Position numbers and translations under genes: made by a program. This document shows, piece by piece, positions 57,758-64,000 of a DNA stretch of 64,000 nucleotides; the first letter of the stretch is position 1; every line of letters begins with the position of its first letter. This DNA comes from Clostridia bacterium (GTDB lineage Bacteria; Bacillota; Clostridia; Lachnospirales; Lachnospiraceae), in the NCBI GenBank assembly GCA_910574835.1, contig CAJTDE010000004.1, positions 124,001 to 188,000 of the forward strand. The letters are read 5' to 3'. The notes under the pieces are model-generated. The model made no database searches. It had not been told where the DNA came from and saw only the letters and a list, made by a program, of their open reading frames with translations.

Positions 57758-58675
57758 TTAGCATACATCACTGATTATGTTTAATACCACCATAGAATTA
57801 TTTGAATCAGAACACAAACGTTCTCGTTCCCTGCGTCCCATATATAAAAAATCCATGACGTCATTGAATTCTTGAACCTCTGGTGTACTTCCTTGAACCC
57901 TCCCTGCTTGTCTATAATATGGTAATGCACTTTCAAAATCCGAATATGTCAAACCGTTGCTGCGAATTGTTGCTCCTACTTGATCTATTTTATCCTTGCA
58001 TAATTGGTACATATTTGGCGGTGCCATATATTTTAATATCTCTGCCAAATTGGGATCTTGTTGAACGATTTCACTATTAAACTCCTCAGAATATGCATTC
58101 ATTTGAAGCAACGATTCTTTGTTATCTTCAATCCATTTAGTTGCCGTTTCAGCATCGCAAGCCTTTAATGTTGCTAGTACCAGCTTATCAATAATAAAGA
58201 TATTATCGGGATATTTCTTGTATAAGAATACTAAAACCTTATATCGTATTATTGGGGGTAAAATTGAAAATGAAAACATAACACTTTCGTTTGTACCAAA
58301 TTTGTATTTCTCAAAATAACTAATGAGAAGATACGACAAAAGGTCAAATAATCCATCTATTGCTATGTTAAACTCTTCAAGCGTAACCTCCCCACGATAT
58401 TTAGTATGTGTAGTTTTATTACCTTTCTTTTTTAATTTATTAACTGATTTTTCTACTACTTTGTAGTTTGGCAACATTCGTATACTTTTCCTTATATCTT
58501 CATCTCCTAAAGTTATTTCTTTTTGTGGAACAATATCTAAGATTTTGCGGACAATTATCTCAGCATATTGCCTTAATGTAGAGATTTTCCCCCTATAAGA
58601 TGTCGATGTGTAAAATATATCTCCAATAAGATCAGATGCCAATGTTTGGTATTCATCATTATTGAAATGAACCAT
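57758..58675 (-). CDS. HEPN/DUF4145-like protein of unknown function (cargo, candidate defence)
   Basis: This 305-residue protein has an N-terminal helical domain with STLRQYAEIIVRKILDI and, about 60 residues later, KKKGNKTTHTKYRGEVTLEEFNIAIDGLFDLL. That pattern (R-x-x-x-E helix, then GNxxxH, then a long helix) recalls DUF4145/HEPN-type domains. The C-terminal 180 residues are mostly helical without recognisable motifs. HEPN proteins are often toxins or defence RNases, but no RxxxxH motif is obvious. The gene is AT-rich, unlike its neighbours, stands alone, and is bracketed by hairpins C and B. Confidence 0.68.
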   Translation of the reverse strand: MVHFNNDEYQTLASDLIGDIFYTSTSYRGKISTLRQYAEIIVRKILDIVPQKEITLGDEDIRKSIRMLPNYKVVEKSVNKLKKKGNKTTHTKYRGEVTLEEFNIAIDGLFDLLSYLLISYFEKYKFGTNESVMFSFSILPPIIRYKVLVFLYKKYPDNIFIIDKLVLATLKACDAETATKWIEDNKESLLQMNAYSEEFNSEIVQQDPNLAEILKYMAPPNMYQLCKDKIDQVGATIRSNGLTYSDFESALPYYRQAGRVQGSTPEVQEFNDVMDFLYMGRRERERLCSDSNNSMVVLNIISDVC

Positions 58676-58770
58676 CTTAAATTTCCTCCTCTCTTTGTAA
58701 ATTTGTCGCTATAAATTCAAATTTTATACATTAGTATATCACATATTCTTGAATGTTTCTACAATGACAA

Positions 58771-58813
58771 AAGCCAACTGATTCTCTTTTATAAAAATCA
58801 ATTGACTATGCAA
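58771..58813 (-). terminator. Element C: third copy of the repeated hairpin
   Basis: On the minus strand GCATAGTCAATTGATTTTT, loop, AGAATCAGTTGGC, TTTTG. An 11-bp stem with two G-U pairs forms, and the CATAG start and AGAATC arm match element B. It lies after the DUF6664-like gene at 58854 and upstream of the HEPN-like cargo gene. Confidence 0.75.
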
Positions 58814-58853
58814 ATTAGAATACCATCATCAAATACTACCTAAAAACTATCTG

Positions 58854-59186
58854 TTAAACCCTTCCTATTTTCTTCAAATAAGCATACCCGTCCGTATGTC
58901 CCCGGAAGTAAATCTGCTTTCTCTCAATGTTATCTTTTTTCAGACTAAGCCTGAAATACTCCACCAGTACCCTATGTTCTTCTGCTGTCAAAGAAATCTC
59001 TCCCTCCCCCTCCGTCACATTCAGAATGAACGGATAGTCCCTTTCCATATCCCCGATCTGCCTGCAAAGTGCCAGATAGCTGTCATCCTGCTTTCGCAAA
59101 TCTACGATTATATCGTTGTCTATCTCCATAAATCCATGTTCCATACGCTTGACTAAATCATTATATTCCTCTGTTGCTGCGCTCAT
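58854..59186 (-). CDS. DUF6664-like protein, copy 2
   Basis: This 110-residue protein reads MSAATEEYNDLVKRMEHGFMEIDNDIIVDLRKQDDSYLALCRQI, then DMERDYPFILNVTEGEGEISLTAEEHRVLVEYFRLSLKKDNIERKQIYFRGHTDGYAYLKKI. It is the canonical form of the small protein that follows the large helicase in Tn1549-type elements. It is a paralog of the protein at 55694-56032; both precede a hairpin and a cargo block. Function is unknown. Confidence 0.8.
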   Translation of the reverse strand: MSAATEEYNDLVKRMEHGFMEIDNDIIVDLRKQDDSYLALCRQIGDMERDYPFILNVTEGEGEISLTAEEHRVLVEYFRLSLKKDNIERKQIYFRGHTDGYAYLKKIGRV

Positions 59187-59310
59187 TTCAATTACCCTTT
59201 CGTTTTTATTATAATATACCCATTTTTCACCGCAACAACAAATATGCGAACCGCCCTTCGTTTTGCCCGTCCGCTATGTAAACGGTACTGGTTGCCCAAT
59301 ACCGCTTTTT

Positions 59311-62300
59311 TCACCGTTCCCGGTCTTTACTTCCTTTCTCCGGCTCCGTTTCTTCTTCCTCCGGCTCAACGTCCAGCACGATATTTTCTTTCTTGTCCAT
59401 ATCAAGCAGGGCATTTAATTCCCCCAGCCGGGCGGTCTTTTCCGCTAATTCCTGCTCTTTGGGGAACTCTTTGACCGCCTCTATCTTTGCATTTTCAAGC
59501 TGCGCTTTTAGGGTTTCCAGATGTTCCTCACACCGGGAGAGGTTATCGCCAAACTTCTCTATCTCATTGTCCAGACGGGTAATGTTCCCGTGGATGTCCG
59601 TCCCCAGCGTCACATGGTACGCCCGTTTCCCTTGCAGGGTGATGACAAAATCCTTGCTGAAGGTGCTGTAAGAAAGCTCCATCGCAAGCCCACGGTAGAC
59701 TCCCAGCGGAACCGGATCGGGGGAAGTCATGGCTTTGCAGGCCGCAATAATCGCCTGCCCCGCCTCCTTTTTCTCCCCATAGGTCACGCCGTTTATCTGC
59801 ATAGGTGGGAACGTGTCCCGGTCTGGCGGCGTGTGCGCCTTCACCTGCTCGATGTCCTGCTGGTACTCCACAATCCACTGGCTCTGCCTTTTTATCTCCA
59901 TAGGATAGTATTTTGTCACCTTATCCTCCATTTCGTAACGCTGGCTTAAAAAACTCTGCTTTAAGAGTTGCAGCTTTGACACCTGGATGTCTAAGTCCAT
60001 CTTTTCCTTAATATATGGGTTCCCGGTGGCAAGGGCTTTGATTTCCGCATAGGATAAAGCTACCTCGTCAATGTCCTCGATGGTGCGTGCCGGACTTTTG
60101 GACGTCATGATCTGGCTGATAAATTTCTGCTTGTTCTCAATCATCTGGTACATATATGCGTCAAATGTCCCCTCAGTCACATACCGCACGATAAATACTT
60201 TCTTGTTCTGGTTGCCCTGACGGATGGTTCGACCGCCCCTTTGTTCCAAATCTCTCGGACGCCACGGGCAGTCTAAATCATGGCTGGCAATGATTAAATT
60301 CTGGACGTTTGTGCCTGCGCCCATCTTAAACGTGCTGCCCATTAAGATGCGGACGGCTCCCCTGCGTACCTTTGAGAATAACTCTTTTTTCCTCACCTCC
60401 GTGTTGGCGTCATGGATAAATTCAATCTCCTGCGGCGGGATTCCTTTTGCAATCAGCTTATCCCGCACGTCATTGTAAACGCTGAATGTCCCGTCATTTT
60501 TCGGCGTGGACAAATCGCAGAACAATAACTGTGTTAATTTCTGCTCCTTCCCCTCCTCCCAAAAGCGGTAGACTTCGTTGACACAGGCATTGACTTTGCT
60601 CTCCGGCTCGTCCGGCAGCATTTCATTCGTAAGCCGCTGGTCTAGCGCCAGCTTGCGCCCGTCGTTGGTAATCAGCAGCATATTGTCCTGCATGGGGTTC
60701 ACCATGCCGTTTCGCACACGCTCCGCCCGCTCCCCCAACGTCTGTACCATATCCTTTTGTATCTCGCTGGGCTTTACCGCCACCACCTTGTATTCCGCTT
60801 CCGGCACGGGCAGGTTCAGCATATCGGCGGTCTGGATGTCCGCCACTTCCCGGAACATCATCATAAGCTCCGGCAGGTTGTAAAACCGTGCAAACCTCGT
60901 TTTCATCCGGTAGCCGCTGCCCTCCGGCGCAAGCTCTATGGCAGAAACGGTTTCCCCGAAGGTGGACGCCCATGCGTCAAAATGCTGCAAATGGTTCCGC
61001 ACAAGGGTGTTGTACTGCAAATACCTCTGCATGGTGTAAAGCTCCACCATTGAGTTGCTCACGGGGGTTCCGGTGGCAAATATCACGCCTTTCCCGCCCG
61101 TTATCCCGTCCAGATAGCGGCACTTCATGAACATATCGGATGATTTCTGCGCCTCCGTCTGTGCAATGCCGCCCACGTTCCGCATTTTTGTGTAAAGGTA
61201 AAGGTTTTTGTAGCCGTCCGCCTCGTCCACAAACAGGCGGTCAACGCCCAGTTCCTCAAAGAATACCACGTCATCTTTCCGGCTCTGGTCGTTGAGTTTT
61301 GACAGTTTGGTTTGCAGGGATTTCTTTGATTTCTCCATCTGCTTGATGGTGAACCTGCTCCCTCCGTTGCGCTTCGCCTCCGCTATCCCGTCTATGATTT
61401 CATCAATCTGCTCCTCCAGCATACGCTGCTGCCTCTCTGTGCTGAGCGGCACTTTCTCAAATTGGCTGTGGCCGATGATAACTGCGTCAATGTCGCTGGT
61501 CGCAATCCTCGCACAGAATTTCTTCCGGTTCTTGGTTTCAAAATCCTTTTTGGTGGCCACAAGCAGGTTGGCGGCAGGGTAGAGCTGGAGCCACTCGGCG
61601 GCAAACTGCTCTATGATGTGGTTTGGAACCACAATCATGGATTTGTTGCAGAGTCCCAACCTTTTGCACTCCATCGCCGCCGCAACCATCGTATAAGTTT
61701 TTCCAGCCCCCACCACATAGGCAAGCAGGCTGTTCCCTCCGTAAATGATGCGGGCAGCCCCGTTTTTCTGGTGCTGCCTTAACTTAATCTCCGGGTTCAT
61801 GCCATAGAAATTCAAATGGCTCCCGTCATATTCCCTCGGCCGGATGGCGTTGAAATTCTCATTGTAATAGGCCGTCAATCTCTGCCTGCGCTCCGGGTTC
61901 TGCCAGATCCAGTCCTGGAACGCCTGCTTGATTAAGTCCTGCTTGCCCTGTGCTATGGCGGTTTCCTCTTTGTTTAGGACTGCTTTTTTCTTCCCGTCCT
62001 CGGTGGGGATATAGTCATAGACACGGGTGTCACGCAGGTTTAACGTATCCTCGATAATCTTATAGGCGTTGGCACGGTGCGTCCCGTATGCGTTGTTCGC
62101 CTTCGGGTTCCCCTTGTCATTGCTCTTTCCCTCAATGTTCCATTCGCCTGTGAATTTGGAGAAATGGATTTTGATATTCCATCGGTTGTAGTTGGGCGTG
62201 TCCAGCAGTTGGAACATAAATTCAGACACGTCGCTGATGGGAATCCATGTGGCCCCTAACCGCACACTGATTTCCGATGCGGTCAAGTCCTTCGGCTGTA

Positions 62301-64000
62301 CCTTTTCCAGCGCCTCCACGTTGCTTTGATAGGCTTCGGACGCCAGCGCCGCCAGCTTCGCTTCTTTCAGCTTTTCCCGGACATTGCCGGATAAATATTC
62401 ATCTTCCGAAACAAATTCAGGCTCCCCTCCCGCCACATTTGGCAGACGGAAAATCACGCCGGACAGCTCCCGCTCAATCTCCTCCACACTTTTTCCGGTC
62501 AGGGAACACATATAATCCATGTCCACTCTGGCTTTCTCGGATAAAGATAACGATAATGCTTCGCTGGCGGTATCCACTTTTGTAACCGCCTGATGCGGCT
62601 TGATGGTGCGCTTATGGAACATATCGGCTTTCCGTGCGTGTATGCCGTCCTCCGCCACAATCTCTAAAGAGCAGAGCAGCGGATAGCTGTTATCGTCCGA
62701 AAAGACCATGCTGTTTGCCCTGGCATTCAGTATCCCGTACTTCTTCTGGAACGCATCGTACAGTTGGTTTAACTTCCTCTGCTGTTCTTCGATGACCGTA
62801 TCGGCGTACCCTTCCGTCTGGTAGGCAATCAGCTCCCGCACACAGTCACGGATGGCGGCCATGCCTTTTACCCGGTTTGCGGCGGTCACGGACAGCTCCA
62901 CGGGCTTCATGCGGCTGTTCTCCCGGTAATAGATTTTCCCGTCATAAACGGTGAAGGAGAAATTGGCAACGGACGGATCAGCAGGGATAGACTTATCTTC
63001 TTCCTCCACTAATTCGTCCGTTTCATACTCCGCAATCTCCGCCTGAATGTTTTCCACTGCCCCTGCAAGCAGGGTTTCAAGGCTGGCGTCCTCATACGGG
63101 CGGCAGGCGCTGTCCATGCCGTACTTCGTGCTTTCCATCACCATCTCGCCCAACACCATCTCCGGGTGTTCCACAAAATAGCGGTTCTGCGTAATCCCGT
63201 TTTCATCAACATCGAGGTATAACCAGTCCGGCTCCGTTTCCACCATGCGGTCACGCTTCTGCAAAAATAAAATATCAGAGGTCACTTCCGTCCCCGCATT
63301 TTTCTTAAACGTATCGTTGGGAAGCCGGATGGCTCCTAAAAGCTCCGCCCGCTGTGCGATATATTTGCGTATCGCCGGGTTCTTCTTGTCCATCGTCCCC
63401 GATGACGTGATAAACGCAATCACGCCTCCCGGCCTGACTTTATCCAGCGTCTTTGCAAAAAAATAGTCATGCACAAGGAAGTTGTTTTTGTCATACCGCC
63501 TGTCGGATAATTTAAACTGGCCGAAGGGGACGTTGCCGATTGCCACGTCAAAAAAACTGTCCGGCAGCTCCGCTTCCTCGTACCCCTGCACGGCAACCGT
63601 GGATTTCTGGTAAAGCTGCCCTGCAATCCTGCCCGATATGCTGTCAATCTCCACCCCGTATATCTTGCAGTCTGATAAGCTCTCCGGCTTCATGCCGATG
63701 AAATTGCCCACCGCACAGGACGGCTCTAAGATGTTGCCGGATTTTAAGCCCATATTCTCCAATGCCTGATACATGGCACGGATGACAACGGGCGGCGTGT
63801 AAAATGCGGTCAAAGTTGACTGCCTTGCGGCGGCGTATTCCTCCTGCGTCAATACGGTTTTCAGTTCCAGGTACTCATATCCCCATGCGGATTTGGTTTC
63901 GTCAAATGCGTCCGACAAGCCGCCCCAGCCCACATATTTTGATAAGATTTCCTGCTCATCCGGCGTTGCGTACCTGTCCTCTTCCTCGCACTTCTTCAAT
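59311..64000 (-). CDS. Giant helicase/methylase of the conjugative element, 5' end outside window
   Basis: At least 1562 residues of a SNF2-type helicase fused to an N-terminal methylase-like domain. Methylase part: GWGGLSDAFD, ILEPSCAVGNFIGMKPES and AIGNVPFGQFKLSDRRYDK (in place of NPPY). Helicase part: motif I LLAYVVGAGKTYTMVAAA, motif II RLFVDEADGYKN, motif III GVIFATGTPVSNSMVELY, motif VI QRGGRTIRQGNQNKK. A coiled-coil C-terminal region follows. Related proteins are standard in Tn1549-like elements and are thought to process or protect transferred DNA. The reading frame is open to the right edge, so the start lies outside. Confidence 0.9.
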   Translation of the reverse strand, partial: LKKCEEEDRYATPDEQEILSKYVGWGGLSDAFDETKSAWGYEYLELKTVLTQEEYAAARQSTLTAFYTPPVVIRAMYQALENMGLKSGNILEPSCAVGNFIGMKPESLSDCKIYGVEIDSISGRIAGQLYQKSTVAVQGYEEAELPDSFFDVAIGNVPFGQFKLSDRRYDKNNFLVHDYFFAKTLDKVRPGGVIAFITSSGTMDKKNPAIRKYIAQRAELLGAIRLPNDTFKKNAGTEVTSDILFLQKRDRMVETEPDWLYLDVDENGITQNRYFVEHPEMVLGEMVMESTKYGMDSACRPYEDASLETLLAGAVENIQAEIAEYETDELVEEEDKSIPADPSVANFSFTVYDGKIYYRENSRMKPVELSVTAANRVKGMAAIRDCVRELIAYQTEGYADTVIEEQQRKLNQLYDAFQKKYGILNARANSMVFSDDNSYPLLCSLEIVAEDGIHARKADMFHKRTIKPHQAVTKVDTASEALSLSLSEKARVDMDYMCSLTGKSVEEIERELSGVIFRLPNVAGGEPEFVSEDEYLSGNVREKLKEAKLAALASEAYQSNVEALEKVQPKDLTASEISVRLGATWIPISDVSEFMFQLLDTPNYNRWNIKIHFSKFTGEWNIEGKSNDKGNPKANNAYGTHRANAYKIIEDTLNLRDTRVYDYIPTEDGKKKAVLNKEETAIAQGKQDLIKQAFQDWIWQNPERRQRLTAYYNENFNAIRPREYDGSHLNFYGMNPEIKLRQHQKNGAARIIYGGNSLLAYVVGAGKTYTMVAAAMECKRLGLCNKSMIVVPNHIIEQFAAEWLQLYPAANLLVATKKDFETKNRKKFCARIATSDIDAVIIGHSQFEKVPLSTERQQRMLEEQIDEIIDGIAEAKRNGGSRFTIKQMEKSKKSLQTKLSKLNDQSRKDDVVFFEELGVDRLFVDEADGYKNLYLYTKMRNVGGIAQTEAQKSSDMFMKCRYLDGITGGKGVIFATGTPVSNSMVELYTMQRYLQYNTLVRNHLQHFDAWASTFGETVSAIELAPEGSGYRMKTRFARFYNLPELMMMFREVADIQTADMLNLPVPEAEYKVVAVKPSEIQKDMVQTLGERAERVRNGMVNPMQDNMLLITNDGRKLALDQRLTNEMLPDEPESKVNACVNEVYRFWEEGKEQKLTQLLFCDLSTPKNDGTFSVYNDVRDKLIAKGIPPQEIEFIHDANTEVRKKELFSKVRRGAVRILMGSTFKMGAGTNVQNLIIASHDLDCPWRPRDLEQRGGRTIRQGNQNKKVFIVRYVTEGTFDAYMYQMIENKQKFISQIMTSKSPARTIEDIDEVALSYAEIKALATGNPYIKEKMDLDIQVSKLQLLKQSFLSQRYEMEDKVTKYYPMEIKRQSQWIVEYQQDIEQVKAHTPPDRDTFPPMQINGVTYGEKKEAGQAIIAACKAMTSPDPVPLGVYRGLAMELSYSTFSKDFVITLQGKRAYHVTLGTDIHGNITRLDNEIEKFGDNLSRCEEHLETLKAQLENAKIEAVKEFPKEQELAEKTARLGELNALLDMDKKENIVLDVEPEEEETEPEKGSKDRER

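Larger units (their letters stand above)
32141..64000. mobile_element. Tn1549-like integrative conjugative element, partial
   Basis: The stretch from the XRE regulator at 38881 onward carries a complete Tn1549/CTn-type transfer module: relaxase and accessory, VirD4, VirB4, TrbL, PrgI, Maff2, cell-wall hydrolase, sortase, primase and helicase/methylase. The regulator/efflux modules at 32.1-38.7 kb lie on its left flank and look like cargo. The right end is cut by the window; integrase and excisionase are not visible. The left boundary is uncertain, and the par genes at 29.3-31.6 kb could belong to this element instead of the phage. Confidence 0.7.

Noticed and set aside
59311-64000. Type I or Type IIG restriction-modification enzyme
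   Set aside because: The methylase-like and helicase parts look like R-M or DISARM proteins, but the gene is the standard large helicase/methylase of Tn1549-like elements and no specificity or separate nuclease gene is nearby.

Overview
The window looks like accessory DNA of a gut-type Clostridia/Lachnospiraceae bacterium (Bacillota). The evidence is strong Shine-Dalgarno sites (AGGAGG/GGAGG), gene families typical of that group (Maff2, PcfB, cysteine-rich KTR, DUF2815/DUF2800 phage proteins), and a mix of GC-rich phage or conjugation DNA with clearly AT-rich inserted blocks. I see no ordinary housekeeping chromosome, rRNA or tRNA. Almost everything is transcribed from the minus strand.

Region 1 (1-22.1 kb) is a tailed-phage genome segment read right to left. 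It runs from two zinc-ribbon proteins and a sigma/HTH-like regulator through DUF4406-like proteins, a DUF2800 nuclease-like protein, a DUF2815 ssDNA-binding-type protein, a family A DNA polymerase, a VapE-type primase/helicase, a VRR-NUC nuclease, an SNF2-like helicase and an ArpU-like late regulator. Then come HNH, a DNA-modification group (PAPS-reductase family, MT-A70 adenine methylase, 5mC methylase), both terminase subunits, portal, ClpP-type protease and the first codons of the capsid gene. Two things stand out. The cytosine methylase is interrupted exactly before its catalytic cysteine by a 345-residue LAGLIDADG intein. A MerR/GyrI-type regulator with its own promoter sits inside the late operon. 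Downstream of the ArpU-like gene are six tandem 11-bp repeats, a -10 box and a terminator hairpin, a candidate late-gene switch. No integrase or CI-like repressor is visible.

Region 2 (22.4-31.6 kb) is cargo followed by a partition module. An MFS exporter with its TetR regulator (very clear promoter and 31-bp palindromic operator) is followed by a CatA-like acetyltransferase and a DUF6194 protein. Next comes an AT-rich two-gene Hachiman defence system (hamA DUF1837 nuclease and hamB helicase), then a ParA/ParB pair with a SymE-like protein. Partition genes close to phage genes, with no integrase in view, make a phage-plasmid one possible reading.

Region 3 (32.1-39.2 kb) is a chain of regulator/efflux/detoxification modules: PadR with MATE; a hydrolase divergent from TetR-AraC, plus a cupin; PadR with YjdF. 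Three minus-strand units each end in a near-identical cysteine-rich KTR gene whose stop codon lies inside a terminator stem. An XRE regulator follows.

Region 4 (39.2-64 kb) is the conjugation and processing module of a Tn1549-like integrative conjugative element: cell-wall hydrolase, sortase B, VirB4, PrgI, TrbL/VirB6, Maff2, VirD4, ArdC-like, PcfB, MOBP relaxase, MobC, DUF3789, a TOPRIM primase and a giant helicase/methylase cut by the window edge. Two AT-rich cargo blocks interrupt it: a DUF2971 gene plus a membrane protein, and a HEPN/DUF4145-like gene. Each block is bracketed by related copies of one terminator hairpin, and two of these copies carry a duplicated leader plus start codon of the primase gene. 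These blocks are the best candidates for undescribed defence systems. The hairpin-bracketed and KTR-ended layouts suggest two ways in which this element takes up insulated cargo.
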